DNA of 64,000 bases. It comes from JACRGC01 sp041305345 (GTDB lineage: Archaea; Micrarchaeota; Micrarchaeia; Norongarragalinales; SBBD01). Location: the NCBI GenBank assembly GCA_041305345.1, contig JBFYLP010000006.1, forward strand, positions 62,001-126,000, written 5' to 3'. Shown here in pieces: positions 1 through 7,752 of the stretch. The stretch's first letter is position 1; each line of letters opens with the position of its first letter. Below the pieces are notes generated by a model, which saw only the letters and a list, made by a program, of their open reading frames with translations, did no database searches and was not told the DNA's origin. The position numbers were made by a program, and so were the translations under genes.

Positions 1-60
1 CCTGCCGCTGAGGAACCAAATGGCTACGATCCCAATCGCAAGCCACATCAGCCCATCCAT
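1..60 (-). CDS. Small membrane protein, N-terminus only (runs off left edge)
   Basis: On the minus strand an ATG at position 60 opens a frame that starts MDGLMWLAIG and continues through a hydrophobic stretch to the edge of the window. The visible 20 residues look like one short membrane segment after an acidic start. It closely resembles the start of the broken gene at 404-500 (MDGIVWL, then a Val-Ala-Ala-Ile-Trp-Leu-Ile stretch), so the two are probably tandem paralogues. Function unknown. The rest of the gene lies outside the window, so length and domain content cannot be judged. Confidence 0.45.
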   Translation of the reverse strand, partial: MDGLMWLAIGIVAIWFLSGR

Positions 61-143
61 TTTCAATCCCCAAATACTTATGAACTGCGGCACATTTACT
101 GGTTTGTCGTTTGATTTACGACGTTCAATTTGGGGGAGGATGC

Positions 144-157
144 AACGGCACATGCCG
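144..157. promoter_or_regulatory. Short perfect inverted repeat upstream of the edge gene
   Basis: ACGGCA-CA-TGCCGT forms a 6+6 perfect inverted repeat with a 2-base centre. It lies about 85-100 bases upstream of the ATG at 60 on the minus strand, in the 160-base gap (61-220) that holds no gene I can support. It could be an operator or a small hairpin. A 7-base motif TTGTCGT occurs both here (104-110) and upstream of the related gene (545-551). Confidence 0.2.
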
Positions 158-220
158 TGCGATTTTGGAGGTGATGGATTCGGTTTTTTTTTGGAAAATC
201 GCGTGTTGCCATATCCCCCT

Positions 221-388
221 TCAGGGTGCTTCAAAGCCAAGCAATGCGACACCCCCTAGCACCAGCATCTCTGGCCGCATCAGGATTTCGAACAATCCAT
301 CCGTTGCGCCCCCTCCGAGGAGGAGAAGCGCAAACAGTGCCGCAAGCGCAGGCGCGCCGTGGCATAGGCCGTCGTCAGCAAGGCTCAT
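221..388 (-). CDS. Small membrane protein, 55 residues
   Basis: Minus-strand frame from ATG (388) to TGA (221), too short for usual ORF thresholds. It starts MSLADDGLCH and contains a strongly hydrophobic run (Ala-Leu-Ala-Ala-Leu-Phe-Ala-Leu-Leu-Leu-Leu) around residues 13-26 and a second, weaker hydrophobic stretch near residues 41-52, so it may cross the membrane twice. A GGTGG Shine-Dalgarno-like sequence lies just upstream of the ATG. It follows the stop at 404 by 15 bases, so it is probably cotranscribed with the MDG-type gene upstream. No family recognised. Confidence 0.45.
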   Translation of the reverse strand: MSLADDGLCHGAPALAALFALLLLGGGATDGLFEILMRPEMLVLGGVALLGFEAP

Positions 389-403
389 TTACCCCACCTT
401 TTC

Positions 404-500
404 TTACGGGTACATTGGGATTCCGTCCGTTCCCATTTCGGTTGGGCCTATGAGCCATATCGCCGCAACTCCCATCAGGAGCCAAACGATTCCGTCCATA
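404..500 (-). pseudogene. MDG-type small membrane protein, apparently frameshifted
   Basis: An ATG at 500 with a strong GGAGGTGG ribosome site reads MDGIVWL and then departs into non-hydrophobic sequence. In the next frame the hydrophobic continuation LMGVAAIWLIGPTEM is present and ends at TAA (404-406), 15 bases before the next gene. Removing one base near 478-483 would give a protein of about 31 residues that aligns with the gene at the left edge (MDGLMWL, then Ala-Ile-Trp-Phe-Leu). It is therefore either a recent frameshift, a sequencing error, or a programmed slip. Confidence 0.45.
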
Positions 501-634
501 TCCACCACCTCCTAAATAAGTTATGGACGGCGGGGCTATTACGGATTTGTCGTAAACTTTAAGACAACAATAAAATTCCTTGGCGGGGGGTGCAGCTGGG
601 ACGGATCAAAGCAGAAAACACATTGGCATTAGCG

Positions 635-1090
635 TTAGGTTTTATGAAGTTTGAAGCACCGAATCCCTGCGAACATCGGCTCGCGGAATTCCCTAAGCCT
701 ATACCCTTCACTCTCAAGGGACTTCCTTAGCGGGCCCAGGAGTGCTTCAGGATCCTTGCCTTGATCATAAACCTTGCTCACGCTTCCGGCAAGGCCGCCT
801 GTGTGCGCACGGAAAATGGATGCACGATACCCATTTGGCGCGGTATAAAAGGTGGATGTGCCTGGCTTCCTTAAGACCCAGTGGAAATGGGCTTCCCGGG
901 GCTCCGTTTGATTGGGTTTTGGCTTGAATCCCAAGTTCTTTAAACCCTTTTCAATATTGGCATCAGTTTCAAATGAAAAATGCACGGCCAGCCTGCCGCC
1001 ATAGCTCTCGAGGAATAAATGGGGGTTTGTTGCCGGCGCCCGTTGTTTTTCGAATTGATGCAATAGTTCCAGGAAGTATTCCAGCGGCAT
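635..1090 (-). CDS. Hypothetical protein, 151 residues
   Basis: Soluble, basic protein starting MPLEYFLELLHQF with no signal peptide or membrane segment. I do not recognise a family. The ATG at 1090 is only 2 bases after the stop of the GlmU-like gene, so it is the last gene of the UDP-GlcNAc operon. The middle is rich in His, Tyr and Arg (around residues 60-95: AHFHWVLRKPG, YTAPNGYRASIFRAH), which may indicate a nucleotide- or RNA-binding surface; that is speculation. Downstream (500-634) is non-coding. Confidence 0.7.
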   Translation of the reverse strand: MPLEYFLELLHQFEKQRAPATNPHLFLESYGGRLAVHFSFETDANIEKGLKNLGFKPKPNQTEPREAHFHWVLRKPGTSTFYTAPNGYRASIFRAHTGGLAGSVSKVYDQGKDPEALLGPLRKSLESEGYRLREFREPMFAGIRCFKLHKT

Positions 1091-1092
1091 AA

Positions 1093-2340
1093 CTACCCCT
1101 TGAATGCAGAATCGTTTTCGAGATTATTGTACACGTAAGCTGCGGGGGAGATTCGGCAGTTCTCACCGACCATTACACCGCAATTGATGGAGACGTTAAT
1201 GCCTGTCTTTGTGCCCTTCCCTATGACCGCGCCGAGCTTATCCCTTCCGGAAACCACCCTCCCGTCCTCACCGCGTATTGCAATGGCGGAATGGTCGAAT
1301 TTCAGGTTCGCTATCTTGGTGCCCGCCCCGAAATTGACGTTTTCGCATATTATCGAATCCCCGATGTATGAGAGATGGGCGGCATTCGAATTGTGCATTA
1401 TTATCGAGCTTTTAACCTCGGTTGAATTCCCGATGTGGCAGTTATCCTCAATGACAACGCCCTTGCGGAGATAAGCACTGGGGCCGACCACGGAATTCTC
1501 CCCGATGAAGACATTCCCCTCGATATAGGTCCCGCTTTTGACAACCGAGCCCCTTCCGACCCTAAGCTTGCCTTTCACGACCACGAAATCCTCAACTTTC
1601 CCCTCGATCCTTGGCTCCATCAGGTTCGCCAGCGCATATTCGGATGCAGAAAGGTAGTTCCAGAAATAGCCAACATCCGTCCAATAGCCTCCGTACTCAA
1701 GAACCTTCAGGGGCTGTTTGCGGGCAAAATCGAGCAATGCATCGGTGATCTCGTATTCATTCCGCCTCGAAATCCCTACGGCCTTCAGATAGCCGAAGAA
1801 TTCCCTTGGCATGAACAGGCAGCCCGTGCTGATCAGCTTGTTCCTTGCATCGGCGGGCTTTTCAACCAGACCGACCAGGTTGCCGCCCTCGACATCAACG
1901 ACTCCGTAGGCGCTGGCATCATCCTCCCTCTTGGTGACGATGAATGGCTTCCCGTCGGCATTTGAAAGCAGCAATTCGAAGAAGCTGGGATCGAAGAACG
2001 TGTCCCCATTTATGATGAAAAAATTCCCGGTTCCAACCAATTTCTCCGCCTGCAAAACCGCATCGGCAGTGCCCCTTAGTTCCTTCTGCTCGACAAACAG
2101 GATTTTTTGAGAGTGCCCGTGCTTCTGGAAATATTCGGTGATTTTATGCTTTTCGAACCCTACGACCACGATAATTCTCCCAAGCGAATCCTTGAATCTT
2201 TCCACGATGCCCCCAATGATCCATTCGAGCAGCGGCCTATCGAGGATCCTGACCATCGTCTTCGGGTAGGAGTTCGTGATTGGGCGCAACCTTTTTCCTT
2301 GGCCGGCTGCGAGCAAAACAAAGTCATATTTTTCAACCAT
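1093..2340 (-). CDS. glmU: Bifunctional sugar-1-phosphate nucleotidylyltransferase / acetyltransferase (archaeal GlmU-like)
   Basis: Archaeal GlmU-type enzyme expected to acetylate glucosamine-1-phosphate and couple it to UTP, giving UDP-GlcNAc for glycans. Residues about 5-230 are a nucleotidyltransferase fold with the signature LLAAGQGKRLRP...YPK. Residues about 250-400 are hexapeptide repeats of a left-handed beta-helix acyltransferase (VFIGENSVVGP, CHIGNST, NVNFGAGTKIANL). About 415 residues is normal for the archaeal family. A GTG at 2349 is possible, but ATG 2340 has GGTG at the right distance. It follows the HAD gene directly and shares an operon with glmS. Archaeal homologues can act on several sugars, so exact specificity is inferred from glmS. 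Confidence 0.87.
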   Translation of the reverse strand: MVEKYDFVLLAAGQGKRLRPITNSYPKTMVRILDRPLLEWIIGGIVERFKDSLGRIIVVVGFEKHKITEYFQKHGHSQKILFVEQKELRGTADAVLQAEKLVGTGNFFIINGDTFFDPSFFELLLSNADGKPFIVTKREDDASAYGVVDVEGGNLVGLVEKPADARNKLISTGCLFMPREFFGYLKAVGISRRNEYEITDALLDFARKQPLKVLEYGGYWTDVGYFWNYLSASEYALANLMEPRIEGKVEDFVVVKGKLRVGRGSVVKSGTYIEGNVFIGENSVVGPSAYLRKGVVIEDNCHIGNSTEVKSSIIMHNSNAAHLSYIGDSIICENVNFGAGTKIANLKFDHSAIAIRGEDGRVVSGRDKLGAVIGKGTKTGINVSINCGVMVGENCRISPAAYVYNNLENDSAFKG

Positions 2341-2349
2341 ATCAAGCAC

Positions 2350-3045
2350 CTATATAATATCTTTCTCCTCGATTATGCCAATTATTTTCCTCAAATCCCT
2401 ATCCGGATCGCCTTGCTTGAACAGTAAATGGGCGCAATGCTGCTGCAAGTCCTGCTGGTAATTGAATGCTACTGAGTTCTCCTTCCCCACTAGATTGAAC
2501 ATCGGGATTTCCGAAAATGCGTCACCCAGCACGAGGCATTCGGTGGGTTTGAAGCCATTCTCACGTAAAATTGCCGCCAACCTTCTCCGCTTCCCCATCG
2601 GCGAAACAACCGAGACCAGCTTTTCGAGCCTTCCGTTCATAGCGGTGCATTGGGAGGCAACGAGCTCGTCGGGTACAAGCCCGTGCTCATTGAGGCTCCA
2701 TTTGATGATTGGTTTAATCGTTGCAGTCAATATTGCCGTCCTGATTCCTTTTCCTTTCAGGTAATTGAAAGTTTCCTTGGTTCCCTTGATGAATTTCAAG
2801 CCCTTTATCACATCCTTCAGCTTCCTCAAAGGGAACTGCCTGTAAAGCGCGAACGATTTCTCCCACACCCGTCCCGGCACTGCATCCCTTTCCGCCTCGG
2901 TTTTTGCTGCTGCGAGGCCGGAGTAGAACTCCCCCGCAAGCGCATCGGATTCCGCCTTCTTCCCTAATTTGGTGAACAGGTATAGCGGCGCCTCTTCAAC
3001 CGGGATCACCCCGTCGTAATCGAATGCAACAAGCCTTATTGCCAT
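2350..3045 (-). CDS. HAD-superfamily hydrolase (phosphatase)
   Basis: About 231 residues. Motif I is FDYDGV at residues 8-13 (nucleophile Asp and acid/base Asp), motif II is ILTAT, and motif IV is LGDAFSEIPM. A helical cap lies between motifs I and II. Family knowledge says small phosphorylated metabolites are dephosphorylated in the cytoplasm. Its place between glmS and the GlmU-like gene suggests an amino-sugar or sugar phosphate substrate (inference). I choose ATG 3045, one base past the upstream stop and preceded by GGTGA, rather than the longer frame from 3087. Confidence 0.8.
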   Translation of the reverse strand: MAIRLVAFDYDGVIPVEEAPLYLFTKLGKKAESDALAGEFYSGLAAAKTEAERDAVPGRVWEKSFALYRQFPLRKLKDVIKGLKFIKGTKETFNYLKGKGIRTAILTATIKPIIKWSLNEHGLVPDELVASQCTAMNGRLEKLVSVVSPMGKRRRLAAILRENGFKPTECLVLGDAFSEIPMFNLVGKENSVAFNYQQDLQQHCAHLLFKQGDPDRDLRKIIGIIEEKDII

Positions 3046-3046
3046 T

Positions 3047-3469
3047 TCATTCACCGCCAATGCGAATTTCGCGCCCATTATCATCATATGCAGCGATATT
3101 CTCCTTCACAAGCAACCTCTTCAGGTCTCGCAAGGCCTTTTCCTTCAGGGGCCCCGCGCTCGTCTGCCTCAACTGGTTTGCAATCCTGCTATGCAGGACG
3201 ACCGCAATGATGCGTTTATCGCTGGATAGGAAATGCATTTTTGTTGGCTCGAATTTGCCCAATTTAAGGGGCGGATCCGATCTGACAATGGTTGCGCCCT
3301 GTTGGAATCTCTTGGGATAAGTATGGCCCTCGCTCAGTAACAGTTCGATCTCCTCATTTATCCGGTCATTTCCAATAAGATGGGATGTTGAGTGCAAGAT
3401 AAGCTTATCGGCTCCTCGCAACTCGAAAATCCTATCTATCGATTCTGGCAAGTTCCTACGCATTCTCAT
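3047..3469 (-). CDS. Hypothetical protein, 140 residues
   Basis: Unrecognised cytosolic protein starting MRMRRNLPES, basic, no membrane segment. Its ATG overlaps the glmS stop in an ATGA arrangement and its stop abuts the HAD gene, so it is translationally coupled inside the glm operon. The central part (residues about 20-85) looks like a beta-rich fold with His, Ser and Lys residues (LILHSTSHLIGND). The C-terminal part is helical and basic. A role in amino-sugar metabolism rests on position only. Confidence 0.75.
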   Translation of the reverse strand: MRMRRNLPESIDRIFELRGADKLILHSTSHLIGNDRINEEIELLLSEGHTYPKRFQQGATIVRSDPPLKLGKFEPTKMHFLSSDKRIIAVVLHSRIANQLRQTSAGPLKEKALRDLKRLLVKENIAAYDDNGREIRIGGE

Positions 3470-5247
3470 TTCACCGTCACGCTTTTTGCGAGGTTTCTCG
3501 GCTTGTCCGGGTCGTAACCTTTCGCAACAGCGGCGTAATATGCAAGCAGCTGCAGGGGGATCACGGAAAGCAGGGGATAGAATTCCTCATCCGAAACCGG
3601 AATCTCGAGCAAATCGCCGTAGGCCTGATTGTTCTCGTTGCTTACGGCAATGACGCTTGCTCCCCTAGCCTTCGTCTCGATCGCATTGCTCAAAGTCTCC
3701 GAAAAAACGCCGTCCTTGGGGTTGACTGCTATGACCGGGGTGCCTTTCTCAATCAATGCAAGGGTGCCGTGCTTCAGCTCGCCTGCCGCCATCCCTTCCG
3801 CGTGCAAATACGAGATCTCCTTCATCTTGAGAGCGCCTTCCAATGCGATCGGGAAATTCACGCCCCTGCCGATGTAGTAAATGTCGCGGTTGGCCTTCAA
3901 TTTTACAGCGAGCCCCTTGGCCTTCTCGGAATTCAAATCGAGGGCTATGCGGGATAAGGAGGACAGCTGCGAGAGCTTTTTCCGGCCGGCTTCCAACTCA
4001 CCCCTCATTGCAAATGCGATCTGGTATAAAATCGAGAGCTGGCCCAAAAATGCCTTCGTGCTTGCAACCGCGATTTCGGGCCCGACATTCAGGTAAATCA
4101 CCTTATCGCTCAGCCTCGCGATGGAGCTTCCCTGCACATTTACAATCGAGAATACCCGCACCCCCTTGCTCCGTATGGTTCGCATGGCATTAAGGACATC
4201 CGCGGTTTCACCGCTCTGGGAAATCGCAATCACGAGCGAGCTTTTCTGGAGGCTCGTCTCAAGATAGGGGAATTCGGACGCATTTATAACGTTGACGTGC
4301 TTTCCGGCGATCTTGTCAAGGAGGTATTGGCCGGTCATTGCTGCGTGCAGTGCAGTTCCGCAGCCGATGAACATCACCCCCTTTGCATCATTCATTGCCC
4401 TTGCAAATTCCTCGATGGCGCCGTAAGGCTGCTGGAGGGAATTTTTCAAGGCAAGGGGTTGCTCGAAAATCTCCTTGAGCATATAATGCGCGAACATCCC
4501 CTTTTCCGAGCTGGATGCGGACCAATCAATTTTTGAAATGGATTTGGGGATTTGCGCACCGGTAATCAGGCTCAATACCTGCATGCCATTATGCTGCAAA
4601 ATCGCATATTCCCCGTCATCGAGGTAAACCACTTCGCGGGTGTGCTTGAGAAGTGGCATCGGGTCGCTTGCTGCGAACATCTTCCCGTTTGCCTTCCCGA
4701 GAATCAGGGGGGATTCGTTCTTCGCCGCGAGCAGGGTGCCCTTGTCGCTTGTCGAAAGCGCGAGCAACGCATATGAGCCCTTGAGCCTTTTTATTGCGGC
4801 AACAAATGCTTCCCGAAAGCCCATGCCCGATTCCAGGTTCCCTTCCATCAAATGCACGATCACCTCGGTATCGGTTTCGGATGAGAATTTATGCTTGCCT
4901 AGCAGTTCCGCCTTCAGCTCCTGGTAGTTCTCGATGATCCCATTGTGCACTATTGCGATCTTCCTGTCGCAAGAGAGGTGCGGATGCGCATTCGCCCTCG
5001 TCACCCCGCCGTGCGTAGCCCAGCGGGTATGCGAAATCCCCGCATAGCCGACAAGCTCGTCCAAATCGACGGATTTCCCGAATGAATCCAATGCGCCAAC
5101 TTGCTTCTCAATCCGAATGGAGCCGTCATTCAAGACGGCGATCCCCGCCGAATCATACCCCCGGTATTCGACCTTCCTCAGCGCATCGAACAGCAGCCTT
5201 CCCGCATTCTCTTCTTCAGAAGAAACGAAGCCCACAATCCCGCACAT
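3466..5247 (-). CDS. glmS: Glutamine--fructose-6-phosphate aminotransferase
   Basis: Makes glucosamine-6-phosphate from fructose-6-phosphate and glutamine, the first committed step to UDP-GlcNAc. The N-terminal glutaminase starts MCGIVGFVSS with the catalytic Cys at residue 2 and carries YRGYDSAG and HTRWATHG. Two SIS sugar-isomerase domains follow (GCGTALHA, ISQSGETAD, YIGRG, LKHGTLALIE), ending LAKSVTVK as in the family. About 593 residues is typical. The frame is open upstream to 5490, but the start must be 5247 because the Cys follows the initiator Met. Its promoter is the TATA element at 5281-5290. First gene of the operon. Confidence 0.96.
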   Translation of the reverse strand: MCGIVGFVSSEEENAGRLLFDALRKVEYRGYDSAGIAVLNDGSIRIEKQVGALDSFGKSVDLDELVGYAGISHTRWATHGGVTRANAHPHLSCDRKIAIVHNGIIENYQELKAELLGKHKFSSETDTEVIVHLMEGNLESGMGFREAFVAAIKRLKGSYALLALSTSDKGTLLAAKNESPLILGKANGKMFAASDPMPLLKHTREVVYLDDGEYAILQHNGMQVLSLITGAQIPKSISKIDWSASSSEKGMFAHYMLKEIFEQPLALKNSLQQPYGAIEEFARAMNDAKGVMFIGCGTALHAAMTGQYLLDKIAGKHVNVINASEFPYLETSLQKSSLVIAISQSGETADVLNAMRTIRSKGVRVFSIVNVQGSSIARLSDKVIYLNVGPEIAVASTKAFLGQLSILYQIAFAMRGELEAGRKKLSQLSSLSRIALDLNSEKAKGLAVKLKANRDIYYIGRGVNFPIALEGALKMKEISYLHAEGMAAGELKHGTLALIEKGTPVIAVNPKDGVFSETLSNAIETKARGASVIAVSNENNQAYGDLLEIPVSDEEFYPLLSVIPLQLLAYYAAVAKGYDPDKPRNLAKSVTVK

Positions 5248-5280
5248 ACGCATCACAGGCAAATACCAACCACTTGAAGG

Positions 5281-5320
5281 CTTATAAACCTTACGAAAAT
5301 TATTGCATATATTTAAAAAT
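5281..5320. promoter_or_regulatory. Divergent promoter region of glmS and the wHTH/S-layer-like gene
   Basis: GGTTTATAAG on the minus strand (5281-5290) is a good archaeal TATA element 34-43 bases upstream of the glmS ATG. On the plus strand the A/T-rich stretch 5305-5320 (CATATATTTAAAAATA) sits about 30-40 bases upstream of the ATG at 5349, compatible with a very short leader. The two elements are about 15 bases apart, so a regulator bound here could affect both genes. Confidence 0.5.
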
Positions 5321-5348
5321 ATTTTCATACTAGTATAATTTGATTCAA

Positions 5349-6248
5349 ATGGATGCGAAGCTGGTTTCGGAAGGGAAGTCGCTCGAAAGCACGATCGTCG
5401 GGGAGAAATCGCTGTCAATACTTTCGGAGGAGCGCATAAGGATATTGAAGATATTGGCAAAGGAATCCCGTTATCCCGCTGAGTTGGCAAAGGAGCTGAA
5501 AATTCCCGTGCAATCGCTGTATTACCATTTCAGGCAGCTGCAGGAGGCTAAACTGATCGAGTTGGAAAGCTACTCGGAGCAGCGGGGGGCCATTGCAAGG
5601 AAGTACAAATGCTCAATCGAGGCGCTTTCAATAGTGATCAGGGAGCATTGGCATCCCTTTTCTTCAACCACCTTCAAGAAACCCCCGCTATTCCTGAGGG
5701 ATTTCATATCCGGCAGCCATTTTTCGGGCAAAATTGTGCTCGGCTCGCCGGATCCCCACGGGAAATTCCGGGCAAGGGGAATGGAGTTCTGCGCAACCGA
5801 GCTTGCAATGCTCCTTGGCTCATATGCGACATTCGACTACCCGCTCTACTACCTGGATACGGAGCTGAAGGAAAAGCATAAGCGCGAGAACCTGATCATT
5901 TTCGGCGGGCCGAAGGTGAACATGCTCATTGGCGAAATCAACCCGTACCTCCCGATTTATTTCGCCGAAAAGACATTCGAGCTGCATTCCAAGCTTTCAA
6001 ACAGGAAATATTCCGAGAACTACGGCCTTATCGAGCTTATCGAGAACCCGTTCAACAAGGGGAGGAAGTTGCTCGTCATAGCCGGAAGCGACCACGAGGG
6101 AACGCGCGCCGCAGTGCTTGCACTGCTCAAGGAAAGGGATAAAATCGAGAAGGGGAACAATTTTGATGCGAAGGTGCTTGCCAAGGTCGTGCAGGGCTTT
6201 GATGAGGACGGAGATGGAATAGTGGATGCGGTGGAGATATTGGAATAG
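5349..6248 (+). CDS. Winged-helix DNA-binding protein with S-layer-like domain and calcium-loop tail
   Basis: About 299 residues. Residues 25-95 form an ArsR-type winged helix (RIRILKILAKESRYPAELAKEL, SLYYHFRQLQEAKLIEL; quoted in parts). Residues about 115-265 resemble the globular domain of archaeal S-layer proteins: the FGGPKVN motif, a later NPFNKGRKLLVIAGSDHEGT block, and spacing as in that family. The C-terminus (FDEDGDGIVDAVEIL) is an EF-hand/dockerin-like calcium loop. There is no signal peptide, so it should be intracellular. It faces the glm operon across a shared promoter, so it may regulate surface-glycan synthesis (inference). ATG 5349 is preferred to TTG 5340. Confidence 0.75.
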   Translation: MDAKLVSEGKSLESTIVGEKSLSILSEERIRILKILAKESRYPAELAKELKIPVQSLYYHFRQLQEAKLIELESYSEQRGAIARKYKCSIEALSIVIREHWHPFSSTTFKKPPLFLRDFISGSHFSGKIVLGSPDPHGKFRARGMEFCATELAMLLGSYATFDYPLYYLDTELKEKHKRENLIIFGGPKVNMLIGEINPYLPIYFAEKTFELHSKLSNRKYSENYGLIELIENPFNKGRKLLVIAGSDHEGTRAAVLALLKERDKIEKGNNFDAKVLAKVVQGFDEDGDGIVDAVEILE

Positions 6249-6257
6249 GGTGTTTTT

Positions 6258-6575
6258 ATGAGTTTCGAGAGCAAGCTCCTTGCGGTTTCTGATCCGGTCA
6301 AGCTTGGCGATAAAACCTCCTACTACCTGCGGCCCGAAAATTCAACGGAATCGCATCTGCTCGGCGTTTTTTTTGGCATAATTGGCGCCATCCTCATATA
6401 TTCGGGCATCAAGGCAATAACGACCGGGAAAACAACAGGCAGGCACCTCAAGGAAATCACGGGGATAGAGGCGATCATATTCGGTGTGTTCAAATTGATA
6501 ATCGGCCTTTGCCTCGTTGCCTATTGCATCGCGAATTTATTAGGAATGAACGGCATCGCAATACCACGGATGTGA
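6258..6575 (+). CDS. Small two-pass membrane protein
   Basis: About 105 residues. The N-terminal 32 residues are soluble (MSFESKLLAVSDPVKLGDK). Two hydrophobic segments follow: around 34-54 (LLGVFFGIIGAILIYSGI) and around 74-98 (IIFGVFKLIIGLCLVAYCIANLL). Starts 10 bases after the winged-helix gene, so probably cotranscribed. No family recognised. A helper role for the upstream regulator or the surface layer would be a guess. Confidence 0.65.
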   Translation: MSFESKLLAVSDPVKLGDKTSYYLRPENSTESHLLGVFFGIIGAILIYSGIKAITTGKTTGRHLKEITGIEAIIFGVFKLIIGLCLVAYCIANLLGMNGIAIPRM

Positions 6576-6709
6576 GGCATGCATCCAAGGTGGCGGGGTT
6601 GCCGGGGCTGAGGATAACGCGGAATGAGTCAAGAATTGAATGGAGGCCCGATGGAAATCTTAGTTTCTTTTGGGGTTTTGAAATTTGTAGAGATTTTGGG
6701 GTGATCTCG

Positions 6710-7459
6710 ATGGGCGAAATGCCTTTGATAAAGGGGAGGAATGCAAACTACAAAGTGGCGTTCGGATCGCACGGAAGCAGCGAAATGAGCCCGGAAGGGA
6801 TCGATGCGGTCATTTTTGAGGGCGCCGTGCTCCGGCCCAACGACCCCAAATCGCTCGAGAGGAGCTTGAATGGCGACAGGAAGATCCGGATGGAAAAGAA
6901 GCTGAGGGATGAATTTGAGAGGTTGGGAAGGGATGGGAAGGAGATCTGGCTGGCGGACTTGCATTATGATTCAAAATGGAAGCATTTGAGAAGGCGCTAC
7001 ACGGGCAGGGCGGCCCTTGCTGCGAGATTGCCCTTTTCGATAATCGAATTAATTACAGGTTGCCCCCTTTCCTGGAAAGGAAAAATCGTCAAGAGGGAAA
7101 AGCTAAGGAAGTTTTGGAGCATCATTAACCGGAAGGCGTTTCCAATGGGATATGTTGCGGGAAGGAGCGCCTTCATCGCCCTCAAGGCGGAACGCTATAT
7201 CGGGCCTTTCCTCCGGAGGTCGAAGGGATTGGATAGGAAACCGGTCATAGGAATATCAATTGACTTTGGCCATCCGGAATTGGTGGAGTACCTGAAGAAT
7301 TCGAAGGAAGCACGCAAAATGGTCGTCAGCAAGTTCGGGGAATTCAAAAGGAACCACGGGAACATAAACACGATGATCAGGTTGATATTCGACCCCGTAA
7401 GGAAAAAGTGGACCGTGGAGAAGCATAAATACAATGTTCAGCTGCCCGATGGGTGGTGA
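6710..7459 (+). CDS. Hypothetical protein, 249 residues (possible TraB/PrgY-like)
   Basis: The open frame extends upstream to 6509, but ATG 6710 has a GGGGTGATC ribosome site and the upstream part reads as non-protein sequence overlapping the previous gene. Near the start it has VAFGSHGSSEMSPEGIDAVIFEGA, resembling in spirit the GTxHVSxxS...DxVxxE opening of TraB/PrgY proteins, followed by a basic helical segment and a hydrophobic helix (AALAARLPFSIIELI). The similarity is weak, so function is left open. Rich in Lys and Arg towards the C-terminus. It is separated from the next gene by about 290 bases containing a hairpin terminator. Confidence 0.6.
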   Translation: MGEMPLIKGRNANYKVAFGSHGSSEMSPEGIDAVIFEGAVLRPNDPKSLERSLNGDRKIRMEKKLRDEFERLGRDGKEIWLADLHYDSKWKHLRRRYTGRAALAARLPFSIIELITGCPLSWKGKIVKREKLRKFWSIINRKAFPMGYVAGRSAFIALKAERYIGPFLRRSKGLDRKPVIGISIDFGHPELVEYLKNSKEARKMVVSKFGEFKRNHGNINTMIRLIFDPVRKKWTVEKHKYNVQLPDGW

Positions 7460-7625
7460 ATGGCGCTTGGCGGTAATGATACAAGCGGTTGCAAAACAAT
7501 AGGCAGCGAAATCATCCATTTCCCCTGAAAATTCCTTTGAAGGTGGAGCCATCCAAATTCCCCATGGGATCGGCAGGGCATAAACAATATCCCGGGATGC
7601 ATTCAAATACGACTGGTAAAACGCC

Positions 7626-7660
7626 CCGGTTAGGAAACCGGATGACTGGAATTTTTTTTA
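7626..7660 (+). terminator. Hairpin plus T-run
   Basis: CCGGTT-AGGA-AACCGG (7626-7641) is a perfect 6-bp stem with a 4-base loop, followed about 10 bases later by a run of eight or nine T. It lies in the 290-base gap between 7459 and 7753, with no supported gene there. The arrangement fits a transcription terminator for the upstream gene. Archaeal terminators often need only the T-run, so the stem could also be an RNA structure. Downstream, about 7722-7738 (TTTATTAGGAATAAAC) may be promoter DNA for the next gene. Confidence 0.45.
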
Positions 7661-7752
7661 CAATCAGCGGGCATCCTTAAAAATCCTTGCCGGAGTGCCA
7701 TTTATCGGCGCGGGTATTATGGGTTTATTAGGAATAAACAATTGATGATACC

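Noticed and set aside
1435..1965. Plus-strand ORF of 176 codons
   Set aside because: Antisense to the GlmU-like gene; no supporting start signal.
7489..7680. 63-codon plus-strand ORF in the gap before the radical-SAM-like gene
   Set aside because: No ribosome site, unstructured composition, and it overlaps the hairpin terminator.
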